From: Deltaproteobacteria bacterium
GTDB lineage: Bacteria > Desulfobacterota > Syntrophia > Syntrophales > Smithellaceae
NCBI GenBank assembly: GCA_019136325.1
Contig: JAGVUJ010000324.1
Span: 1 to 6,836 of the forward strand
Direction of reading: 5' to 3'
Length of the DNA stretch: 6,836 bases
The position numbers and the translations under genes are program-made. Position 1 is the first letter of the stretch. Each line of letters opens with the position of its first letter. Positions 1-5,411 of the stretch are shown here, one piece after another. The notes under the pieces were generated by a model, which was not told where the DNA came from, ran no database searches, and worked only from the letters and a program-made list of their open reading frames with translations.

Positions 1-441
1 GCCTACAACAATCGGGGGAATGCCTATAGCGAGACCGGTCAGTACCAAATGGCGATTGACGATTACAACGAATCCATTCGTCTGCAACCGGAATCCGTTC
101 ATGGCTACAATAACAGAGGTCTTGCCTTCAGCAGGCTTGAAAAACATGAACAGGCGATAGAAGACTATGGTGAGGCCATTCGCCTGAAACCGGATAGTTC
201 TATTTCTTACAACAACAGGGGCGCTGCGAATCTCGCTCTCAACCGGTATCAGCAGGCCATAGAAGATTACAGCGAAGCCATTCGCATCAGTCCCAATTAT
301 GTTGATGCCTATTATAATAGAGCCAATGTTCACTTCGATCACGGTAAGAAAGAACTCGGATGTCCCGACGCGGAAAAGGTCTGTGAATTAGGGAAATGCG
401 AACTGCTGGAAAAGGCAAAGAGCAAGGGATATTGTCCCTGA
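1..441 (+). CDS. TPR-repeat protein, C-terminal part (5' end outside window)
   Basis: The frame is open from the first base, so the N-terminus lies to the left; 146 residues are visible. Three complete 34-residue tetratricopeptide repeats occupy residues 1-34, 35-68 and 69-102. Each begins with (A/G/S)YNNRG and carries the helix-B pattern AI(E/D)DY..(A/S)IR..P typical of TPR solenoids. A fourth partial repeat (from residue 103, AYYNRANVHF) runs into a C-terminal cap with four cysteines (motifs GCPDAEKVC, LGKC, KGYCP). From memory, similar cysteine-containing ends occur on deltaproteobacterial TPR proteins. TPRs bind protein partners, and nothing here shows which. The cysteines could form disulfides if the protein is exported, but the signal-peptide region is not visible. 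The gene converges on the CMD-family gene across a 66-bp gap. Family assignment is secure; function is unknown. Confidence 0.93.
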   Translation, partial: AYNNRGNAYSETGQYQMAIDDYNESIRLQPESVHGYNNRGLAFSRLEKHEQAIEDYGEAIRLKPDSSISYNNRGAANLALNRYQQAIEDYSEAIRISPNYVDAYYNRANVHFDHGKKELGCPDAEKVCELGKCELLEKAKSKGYCP

Positions 442-482
442 TGCGGGCCAAAGACGCCCGCACCTGAAGCGATCATTTCAGG
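442..482. terminator. Two adjacent hairpins between convergent genes (possible weak bidirectional terminator)
   Basis: Directly after the TPR stop codon, TGCGGGC (442-448) pairs perfectly with GCCCGCA (456-462) around a 7-nt loop. Immediately next, CCTGAA (463-468) pairs with TTCAGG (477-482) around an 8-nt loop. The position between two converging genes fits a transcription-end structure read from both sides. Neither hairpin is followed by a T tract on either strand, so it is not a classical intrinsic terminator. Confidence 0.4.
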
Positions 483-507
483 GCATGGCAATCCGGTCTC
501 AAGAGCG

Positions 508-1038
508 TTATAACGGAGCGTCTTTTTCTTCGATATCCACTTCGAATGTGTTGAGAAAAATGCTCACCATCATGTAGCAGCCCGCCGCAATGGCCAGTTC
601 CACCAGCACGTCGTGAGAAAAATACTTGCCGACCGCGGCAAAAGTTTCCGCGCTGACCTTGTGCTGTAAAACCGTTTCTTCGGTAAACTGGAGCACCCTT
701 TTTTCGATATCGGAGAACACGGGCGATGACGATCCGATATCCAGCGCTTTGATTTTTTCTTCCGGCATGCCGACACGTTTGCAAAGTTTGCGGTGCTGGT
801 GCACTTCATATTCCGAATGACACAGAATCCCGGCGCGGGTGATAACCATTTCTCTTAAAATCGGATCGAGCCTGCCGGCAAAGAGCACCGCCCCGGGCAG
901 GCCGATGAATTGACGGGCAATGCCCAGCGGGGCATGCGTGATGATTTTAAAAATATTCAGGTTGAAGGGCGCTTCTCCCTGCAACTGGATTTTTTCCCTT
1001 TCGGTGTCCGCCGGTTTATAATAGGGTATGCGTGTCAT
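508..1038 (-). CDS. Carboxymuconolactone decarboxylase / AhpD-fold family protein, cysteine-less active site
   Basis: This 176-residue protein has the core CMD/AhpD motif at residues 60-90: REMVITRAG, then SEYEVHQH. Aligned by eye to AhpD (Glu, 12 residues, then CxxCxxxH), the glutamate is E63 and the histidine H82. The two redox cysteines are S75 and E78, so a peroxiredoxin-reductase role is unlikely. The pattern (S/C)xYExxxH is common in CMD-family proteins of unknown activity, some tied to aromatic or acyl-CoA metabolism. C73 is the nearest cysteine but lies outside the motif. The gene is the last of the leftward operon, 90 bp after the acyl-CoA synthetase alpha subunit, which suggests a linked carboxylate pathway; that link is inference. 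ATG at 1038 is the only reasonable start, although no good Shine-Dalgarno precedes it (CACCAGCAGATTATTATG). The frame is open upstream to the alpha stop codon. Confidence 0.88.
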   Translation of the reverse strand: MTRIPYYKPADTEREKIQLQGEAPFNLNIFKIITHAPLGIARQFIGLPGAVLFAGRLDPILREMVITRAGILCHSEYEVHQHRKLCKRVGMPEEKIKALDIGSSSPVFSDIEKRVLQFTEETVLQHKVSAETFAAVGKYFSHDVLVELAIAAGCYMMVSIFLNTFEVDIEEKDAPL

Positions 1039-1083
1039 AATAATCTGCTGGTGAAATGTGCTAAAAGCGTGTGCGATGAAAGC

Positions 1084-1118
1084 GTTCGTCGAACATCCAC
1101 GTGCAAAGCCAGGTGGAT
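1084..1118. other. Dyad symmetries in the spacer before the CMD gene
   Basis: The 90-bp spacer between the alpha subunit and the CMD gene holds GTTCG-T-CGAAC (1084-1094) and the pair ATCCAC (1095-1100) / GTGGAT (1113-1118). They adjoin and could form two small RNA hairpins in the leftward transcript. No T tract follows, so termination is not supported. An RNA-processing site or a protein-binding site is possible, but neither is shown. Confidence 0.3.
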
Positions 1119-1128
1119 CCGTACATTC

Positions 1129-2520
1129 TTACGTCATCGGTTTCTTGGTGTAATGCTGTTTCATTCCCTTGAGAACGGTTACGCATCTGTTCATTTCACG
1201 ATACGCGGGAAGTCCGGCATTTTCCGCAATGCCTCTCAAATGCTGGGCAAAATCCTTTCTTCCCTCCACCCACAACACCGCCGGTTTTTTATGTTTTCTG
1301 ATCAGCGCCGCCAGTTCATCGAAAAATGCCTGTCCGATGAGCGGTGTGGCATAACTGTGAAAGATAATCGAATCCACCGCCGGATCGTTGATGACCGCGG
1401 TAAGAGAATTTCTGAATACGGTTTCAAAACCGTGACGCTCAATGGCAATCCACAGATCGAGAGGATGGTCGGGCTTGTTCCACGGCGGGAACAATTCCGC
1501 AACGGATGCCAGCGTTTCCGGAGAAAGTTTTGCCAGCGGCAGACCGCAATCTTCCATCAGGTCGGTGGTAACGGTCCCCGCTCCTCCGGAGAACGTGAGA
1601 ATCGCCGTTCCTTTTCCGGGATGAGGGTAAAAGGTCATGTGCTTGCCGAAGGCGCGCGCCATATCGGTCAGCTCGGCCGGATCAAATACTTCGATGATGC
1701 CTGCCTGTTTGAACGCGCCGCTGGCGATCTTATAGTTTCCGGAAAGGCTGGCCGTATGACTTTGCGCCGCTTTGGCTCCTTCGGCGCTTCTTCCCCCCAT
1801 GAGCACGATCACAGGCTTGTCTGTTTGTTTCGCGAGATTCAGGAATCTTCTGCCGTCCACAATCGATTCCAGATAACAGGCGATGACGTCCGTTTCCCTG
1901 TCGTTGATCATGTATTCAAGAATATCGCTCTCGTCAATGTCGCATTTATTGCCGATGGAGCAGACCTTGCTCACGCCCATGACGCCTTCCTGCAGCGCGT
2001 GCAGTAGAAATCCGGCGGAGAGCATCCCGCTTTGAACAATCATACCGACGTTGCCGCCGCGGAGAACATCCGGCCAGACCAGCGAGTTGATGAATGAGAA
2101 AACATACGTTCTGTTGCCGTCGATGAAACCCATGCAGTTCGGGCCCCACAACCGGATGCCCGCTTTTGCTGCGTTTTCCAAAGCAAGTTTTTGCAGCCTC
2201 GCGCCTTCTTCTCCTGCTTCATTGAATCCGCCCGATTCGATGATAATGCCCTTGACGCCTTTTTTTGCGCATTCCTTCACCGTTTCCGGCAATTCTTTCG
2301 ATGGGATGAAATAAATTGCGAGATCGAAATTATCCGGAATCGATGCGATGTCGGGATAACAGGGGATGCCCAGGATTTCCTTGTAACTTTTATTGACCGG
2401 ATAAATTTTTCCGCGAAATCCGGCCGTGATATTTTTTATAATGGAATAGCCGCCTTTATTGATATTGCTCGACGCTCCAATAATCGCGACACTCTTCGGA
2501 TTGAAAAAATAATCTAACAT
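1129..2520 (-). CDS. NDP-forming acyl-CoA synthetase, alpha subunit (CoA-binding and phosphohistidine domains)
   Basis: This 463-residue protein matches the alpha subunit of ADP-forming acetate/acyl-CoA ligases: acyl-CoA + ADP + Pi <=> acid + ATP + CoA, cytoplasmic. In order it has an N-terminal Rossmann CoA-binding domain (about 1-130; GASSNINKGGY at 15-25, then WGPNCMGF), a succinyl-CoA-synthetase-like domain (about 150-295) and a third ligase-CoA domain (about 300-455; SGGAGTVTTD). The catalytic phosphohistidine is H255 in QSHTASLSG. E218 in CYLESI sits where a glutamate stabilises the phosphohistidine in this family. Length is normal for a separate alpha subunit; many bacterial homologues are fused to beta (about 700 residues). 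AGAGGA at 2528-2533 lies 7 nt before the ATG and supports the start. The beta subunit is encoded just upstream. The substrate acid cannot be read from sequence. Confidence 0.93.
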   Translation of the reverse strand: MLDYFFNPKSVAIIGASSNINKGGYSIIKNITAGFRGKIYPVNKSYKEILGIPCYPDIASIPDNFDLAIYFIPSKELPETVKECAKKGVKGIIIESGGFNEAGEEGARLQKLALENAAKAGIRLWGPNCMGFIDGNRTYVFSFINSLVWPDVLRGGNVGMIVQSGMLSAGFLLHALQEGVMGVSKVCSIGNKCDIDESDILEYMINDRETDVIACYLESIVDGRRFLNLAKQTDKPVIVLMGGRSAEGAKAAQSHTASLSGNYKIASGAFKQAGIIEVFDPAELTDMARAFGKHMTFYPHPGKGTAILTFSGGAGTVTTDLMEDCGLPLAKLSPETLASVAELFPPWNKPDHPLDLWIAIERHGFETVFRNSLTAVINDPAVDSIIFHSYATPLIGQAFFDELAALIRKHKKPAVLWVEGRKDFAQHLRGIAENAGLPAYREMNRCVTVLKGMKQHYTKKPMT

Positions 2521-2537
2521 TATAACGTCCTCTTTTC

Positions 2538-2596
2538 TGTCATTTCCGCGAAGGAATCAAGACACAGCTTGCCGTTGCGACCGAAGGGAAAGATCC
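2538..2596. repeat. Degenerate interspersed-repeat remnants in the beta-alpha spacer
   Basis: Two units in the same orientation, 2538-2558 (TGTCATTTCCGCGAAGGAAT) and 2574-2596 (GTTGCGACCGAAGGGAAAGA), resemble the short repeat family 'GTCATTGCGA.CGAAG.GAA..AATC' found between genes in many bacteria. They fill much of the unusually long 151-bp gap between the two subunit genes. The match is by eye and imperfect. The first unit ends only 5 bp from the alpha ribosome-binding site. Confidence 0.4.
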
Positions 2597-2614
2597 ATGT
2601 TCCGGGAATAACGC

Positions 2615-2635
2615 GTGATCTTTGAAAATGATCAC
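2615..2635. other. Hairpin in the beta-alpha spacer
   Basis: GTGATC (2615-2620) pairs exactly with GATCAC (2630-2635) around a 9-nt A/T-rich loop. It lies about 37 nt beyond the beta stop codon in the leftward transcript. No T tract follows in that direction, so it is more likely an RNA-stability or spacing element, or part of the repeat remnant, than a terminator. Confidence 0.35.
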
Positions 2636-2671
2636 CTGAAATTGCAGTGACACCACAGGCGAAACAACCGG

Positions 2672-3340
2672 CTACTTCAGCACGACCAGCGCATCGACAG
2701 CGACGGGTTTGTCTCCGCAGACAATCAGCGGGTTGATGTCGATCTCGGCAATGGCATCGTACCGGACGCCCAGGTCTCCCACGCCGACAAGCGCCTTGGC
2801 CAGCGCTTCACGATCCACCGCTGGGCTGCCCCGGAATTCACCGAGCAATTTTTTGGTCTTGATCTCGTCGATCATTTCGAGAGCGTCTTCACGCGTCAGC
2901 GGCGCCACGCGGAAAGTCACGTCTTTGAGCGCTTCGGTAAAAATTCCGCCCAGTCCGAACATGACGCAAGGACCGAAACTCGAATCACGCGTCAGTCCGA
3001 TAACGAATTCACGGTTTCCACGAACCATTTTTTCAACCAGAATACCGTCAAGGTTTTTCACCTTGCCGGTGAGTTCGTCAAATACCCGCGCGACCTGTTC
3101 GGGACTGTTAATATTCAGCACCACCATGCCCGCTTCCGTTTTGTGAGCGAGTTCGGCGGAACATCCCTTCAACACGACGGGAAACCCCATTCTTTCGGCT
3201 GCCTCGATTGCTTCTTCTCTGGTTTTCGCCAGTTCCGCCGCCGATACAAAAACTCCGGCTGATTCGATCACCAGCCTTGATTCGTATTCCGACAGCGTCT
3301 TTTGTCCGTTCTCAACGGCCTGTTGAATTATTTTCAGCAT
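2672..3340 (-). CDS. NDP-forming acyl-CoA synthetase, beta subunit (ATP-grasp)
   Basis: This 222-residue protein has the ATP-grasp fold of the ADP-forming acyl-CoA synthetase beta subunit, which binds the nucleotide and takes the phosphate from the alpha-subunit histidine. Visible motifs are FPVVLKG (nucleotide-binding lysine K58), ELAHKTEAG with H66 (matching the second active-site histidine known in archaeal enzymes), ILVEKMVRGNREFVIG (101-115), FGLGGIFTEALKD (128-140) and EIDINPLIV near the C-terminus (metal and nucleotide contacts). Archaeal beta subunits are about 230 residues, so this one is complete and free-standing. The ATG at 3340 has GGAGA (3345-3349) at good spacing. It is the first gene of a leftward unit continuing with alpha and the CMD protein, and a promoter lies about 30 bp upstream. 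Confidence 0.93.
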   Translation of the reverse strand: MLKIIQQAVENGQKTLSEYESRLVIESAGVFVSAAELAKTREEAIEAAERMGFPVVLKGCSAELAHKTEAGMVVLNINSPEQVARVFDELTGKVKNLDGILVEKMVRGNREFVIGLTRDSSFGPCVMFGLGGIFTEALKDVTFRVAPLTREDALEMIDEIKTKKLLGEFRGSPAVDREALAKALVGVGDLGVRYDAIAEIDINPLIVCGDKPVAVDALVVLK

Positions 3341-3369
3341 AATTTCTCCAAATGAATTGACCTGTAGTC

Positions 3370-3397
3370 ATTAGTTTATTTTGACCAAAGTTGTCAA
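3370..3397 (-). promoter_or_regulatory. Predicted sigma70 promoter for the acyl-CoA synthetase operon
   Basis: On the - strand TTGACA (3397-3392, perfect -35) is followed after 16 bp by ACTAAT (3375-3370, 4 of 6 matches to TATAAT). Transcription would begin near 3363, giving a leader of about 23 nt before the beta start, with room for its ribosome-binding site. The call rests on consensus matching only. Confidence 0.55.
3381..3397. promoter_or_regulatory. Palindromic operator candidate shared by two divergent promoters
   Basis: TTGAC (3381-3385), 7 bp, GTCAA (3393-3397) form a 17-bp dyad. The left arm is part of the rightward -35 box and the right arm is part of the leftward -35 box. A dimeric regulator bound here would cover both. 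The arms are also what two opposed TTGACA boxes would make by chance, so a true operator is not proven. Confidence 0.4.
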
Positions 3398-3408
3398 GCA
3401 TATATAAT
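3381..3408 (+). promoter_or_regulatory. Predicted strong sigma70 promoter for the Sel1-PilZ unit
   Basis: TTGACC (3381-3386, 5 of 6) is followed after 16 bp by a perfect TATAAT (3403-3408). This is the best promoter match in the window. The start would be near 3415, about 200 nt before the Sel1 start codon, so the transcript would have a long leader. A separate small RNA from this promoter is not excluded. Confidence 0.6.
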
Positions 3409-3484
3409 GGATGGAAAATCTACGGTCACATGTGCTTGAATTTTTAGCATAATTCCGGATAAAAAAATTGTGCAAAAGCATTGT

Positions 3485-3527
3485 GCCGCTTCTTGCGGCC
3501 GTCGTGCGCGTATGAGATCATACTGCG
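3485..3527 (+). other. Structured part of the Sel1 leader
   Basis: Two hairpins stand side by side in the predicted leader. GCCGC-TTCTT-GCGGC occupies 3485-3499. In 3507-3527, CGCGTATGA pairs with TCATAC-T-GCG around a 2-nt apex (the real loop must be larger) with one bulged T. A wider inverted repeat, AAAAATCGA (3536-3544) / TCGATTTTT (3579-3587), follows. I recognise no known riboswitch class, and there is no terminator-like T tract after the GC-rich stems. Confidence 0.35.
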
Positions 3528-3567
3528 GATGAATCAAAAATCGAAATGATCTTGTTGAACAGAGGAT

Positions 3568-3615
3568 ATGGAATTTTATCGATTTTTAGGGTATAGAAAC
3601 ATGAAGTGGTTTTAA
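3568..3615 (+). other. Possible leader ORF coupled to the Sel1 start
   Basis: ATG at 3568 opens 15 codons (MEFYRFLGYRNMKWF) ending at TAA 3613-3615, one base before the Sel1 ATG at 3617 (TAATATG). AGAGGA (3561-3566) is too close to the first ATG. However, the internal in-frame ATG at 3601 has AGGG (3588-3591) at 9 nt, so even a 4-codon MKWF product could bring ribosomes to the Sel1 start. The Sel1 start has only a weak Shine-Dalgarno of its own, which makes termination-reinitiation coupling plausible. The peptide is aromatic-rich (six of 15). No homology is claimed. Confidence 0.3.
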
Positions 3616-3616
3616 T

Positions 3617-5359
3617 ATGCATAATAAAATAGAATATAATTTATATAAAATGCTGGAAGAAGCGAGTGACGCTGTTGCCCAAACTCTTCTGGGCATGATG
3701 TACCAGAACGGGAAGGGTGTTCCGCAGAATGATGCCGAAGCCGTCCAGTGGTATCGCAAAGCCGCTGATCAGGATCATGCCGAAGCCCAGTTCAATCTGG
3801 GCATGATCTACCACAAAGGCAAGGGCGTCCCCAGAGATGATGCCGAAGCCGCCGGATGGTATCGCAAAGCCGCCGATCAGGATCACGCCGATGCTCAATT
3901 CAATCTGGGCATGATGTATCAGAAAGGCAAGGGCGTCTCGAAAGATAATTCTGAAGCCATTCGGTGGTATATGAAGGCTGCCGAGCAGGGTCATGCCGAT
4001 GCCCGGTACAATCTGGGTATGATGTTCAAGGAGGGCAAAGGTGTGCCGCAGGATGATGCCGAGGCCATCAAATGGTATCTCCAAGCTGCCGAACAGGGTC
4101 ATGCCGATGCTCAGAATAATCTCGGTTTGCTTTACCAGGCGGAAGCCATCAAATGGTATCTCAAGGCCGCTGAACAGGGTAATGATGACGCCAAATTTAA
4201 TCTGGGTTTGATATCCGATACGCCGCTGGGCAATGCTGAGAATATCGGCAAGATTGCAGCGCCGGAAACTGCGGATCAAAAACCCGATGTCGAATTGAAG
4301 CTGGAACCAAAAACAGAAATTCCTGAAATAGAAGTTGAAACGGCCGAAAAAGATTTGGATGCGGAATCAGACGTTCCGTCAGGCAGTGCGGAGGAAATCG
4401 ACGAGCCTGAAGCATCGGACAGCGCAGACGCAGAGATCGGCGTTGATTTGAAACTGGAAAAAGATTTTACACCGGACACAACAGAAGACAGCCTCAAACC
4501 GCCGGAACCGGAGATTGTGGAACAAAAACCCGATATCGAATTGAAGCTCGAACCGACAACAGAAATTCCTGAAATAGAAGTTGAAGCGGCCGTCGAAGAT
4601 TTGGAAAAAGAGATTCCGCGGGAAACAGCTGAAGTGATCCGCCGTCATGAAGAACCGCTGACGGATGATACGGATATATTTCTTGAAATGGAGTCGGAAC
4701 AGGAACCGGACCGGGATCTTTCAGAAGAGGAAATTGCGGCGATCAAAAAAAATGCCGAAAAGGGACTTGCCGAGGCGCAGAACAGGCTGGGCATGATGTA
4801 CCAGGAAGGGAAAGGCGTTCAGCAGGATGACGCTGAAGCCATCAAATGGTATCTCAAAGCGACAGACCAGGGCAATGCCGAGGCCAGAATAAATCTGAAT
4901 ATGATGTATAAAAACGGCAGGGGGATTTTGCAGGACGACGCGAAGACCATCAAATGGTGTCTTAAAGCGGCCGAAAAAGGAATCGCCTCCGCACAATTTC
5001 ATATTGCGCAGATCTATGAGGAAGGCAAAAACGTTTCAATAGACGAAGCCAAGGCAACGCGATGGTATCTCAAAGCCGCCGAACAGGGACACGCCGAGGC
5101 CCAGTATCATCTGGCGCTGATGTTCAGCCGGGGATTGCAGGACTATTCCGAAGCGGCAAGGTGGTTTTTAAAATCTGCGGAACAGGGCATTGCGGACGCG
5201 CAGTTCAGAATCGGCATGATCCTGGAAGAAGGTAAAGGCGTTAAAAAAGATCGTGCATCGGCTGAGGTCTGGTACAGCGAAGCGGCTGAGCAGGGACACG
5301 AGGAAGCGAAGGCAAGACTTCATCAAATGAAGGAACAGAAAGCGGAAAAAGAGAAGTAG
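3617..5359 (+). CDS. Sel1-repeat protein, two solenoid blocks joined by an acidic linker
   Basis: The 580-residue protein begins MHNKIEY with no signal peptide or membrane segment, so it is probably cytoplasmic. Block 1 (about 18-199) has four full 36-residue Sel1-like repeats (AEAQFNLGMIY..GKGV..D..EA..WY.KAAEQGH), a fifth shortened by 9 residues (163-189) and the start of a sixth. Residues about 200-384 are a low-complexity acidic linker, about one third Asp/Glu, with an 82-residue-period duplication. Block 2 (385-561) has five more repeats, one shortened to 33 residues (493-525), then a charged tail ending KAEKEK. Sel1 repeats are alpha-helical scaffolds for protein partners, often in signalling. 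ATG at 3617 is preceded in frame by a stop at 3602. The first 12 codons are very A/T-rich; ATG at 3650 is an alternative start with no ribosome-binding site. The PilZ gene lies 52 bp downstream, probably co-transcribed, so a c-di-GMP role is inferred. Confidence 0.92.
   Translation: MHNKIEYNLYKMLEEASDAVAQTLLGMMYQNGKGVPQNDAEAVQWYRKAADQDHAEAQFNLGMIYHKGKGVPRDDAEAAGWYRKAADQDHADAQFNLGMMYQKGKGVSKDNSEAIRWYMKAAEQGHADARYNLGMMFKEGKGVPQDDAEAIKWYLQAAEQGHADAQNNLGLLYQAEAIKWYLKAAEQGNDDAKFNLGLISDTPLGNAENIGKIAAPETADQKPDVELKLEPKTEIPEIEVETAEKDLDAESDVPSGSAEEIDEPEASDSADAEIGVDLKLEKDFTPDTTEDSLKPPEPEIVEQKPDIELKLEPTTEIPEIEVEAAVEDLEKEIPRETAEVIRRHEEPLTDDTDIFLEMESEQEPDRDLSEEEIAAIKKNAEKGLAEAQNRLGMMYQEGKGVQQDDAEAIKWYLKATDQGNAEARINLNMMYKNGRGILQDDAKTIKWCLKAAEKGIASAQFHIAQIYEEGKNVSIDEAKATRWYLKAAEQGHAEAQYHLALMFSRGLQDYSEAARWFLKSAEQGIADAQFRIGMILEEGKGVKKDRASAEVWYSEAAEQGHEEAKARLHQMKEQKAEKEK
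3668..4183 (+). repeat. 108-bp tandem repeats, Sel1 block 1
   Basis: Units at 3668-3778 (first, slightly longer), 3779-3886, 3887-3994 and 3995-4102, plus a shortened 81-bp unit at 4103-4183, encode the first Sel1 block. The last unit lacks 27 bp (the codons for x-GKGV-xxDD) at the junction near 4138/4139. The word GCCATCAAATGGTATCTC is identical at 4064-4081, 4145-4162 and 4838-4855, a sign of recent duplication or gene conversion between repeats. Confidence 0.8.
4274..4612 (+). repeat. Direct repeat, 246-bp period, in the linker coding region
   Basis: The stretch 4274-4366 is repeated at 4520-4612. Both encode (D/E)QKPD(V/I)ELKLEP, then TEIPEIEVE and an acidic run ending near DL..E. A 27-base core is identical at 4313-4339 and 4559-4585. 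A weaker third echo (VDLKLEK, residues 276-282) lies between them. This points to an in-frame duplication that lengthened the acidic linker. Confidence 0.85.
4769..5299 (+). repeat. 108-bp tandem repeats, Sel1 block 2
   Basis: Units at 4769-4876, 4877-4984, 4985-5092, 5093-5191 (99 bp, 9 bp short) and 5192-5299 encode the C-terminal Sel1 block. They are more diverged from each other than those of block 1, for example NMMYKNGRGI and AQIYEEGKNV in the loop region, which suggests block 2 is older or less homogenised. Confidence 0.8.
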
Positions 5360-5411
5360 CAGACAGACTCAAATCAATTTGTCCTGAAACAGGAAGAGGC
5401 CGTGAATCTTT

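Noticed and set aside
442..482. Intrinsic terminator call at high confidence
   Set aside because: The stems are good but no run of T follows on either strand, so it is listed only as a weak candidate.
473..784. 103-codon open frame on the - strand overlapping the CMD gene
   Set aside because: It is in another frame of the same strand, rich in Arg/Gly with no domain, while the overlapping 176-residue frame has clear CMD motifs.
910..2007. 365-codon open frame on the + strand
   Set aside because: It lies antisense to the well-supported alpha subunit and CMD genes, crosses their boundary and has no recognisable domain. It is a codon-bias shadow.
2709..3146. 145-codon Ser/Thr/Pro-rich open frame on the + strand
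   Set aside because: It is antisense to the ATP-grasp gene, which keeps all family motifs. The composition is that of a reverse-frame shadow.
3411..3452. 13-codon ORF at the start of the Sel1 leader
   Set aside because: Its ATG coincides with or precedes the predicted transcript start and has no ribosome-binding site, so there is no support for translation.
3481..3499. Sigma54-like promoter (GTGCCGCTTCTTGCGG)
   Set aside because: The GC of a -12 element is present, but the invariant GG at the correct distance upstream is GT, and the sequence is better explained as the arms of a hairpin.
3641..4279. 212-codon open frame on the - strand inside the Sel1 gene
   Set aside because: Its repeats (FDGF, HHAQIEL) mirror the Sel1 tandem repeats in reverse complement. 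An open antisense frame is expected when 108-bp units repeat in phase.
3668..5299. Possible CRISPR array suggested by regular repeats
   Set aside because: The repeats are 108-bp in-frame units coding for Sel1 motifs, with no short identical repeats separated by unique spacers.
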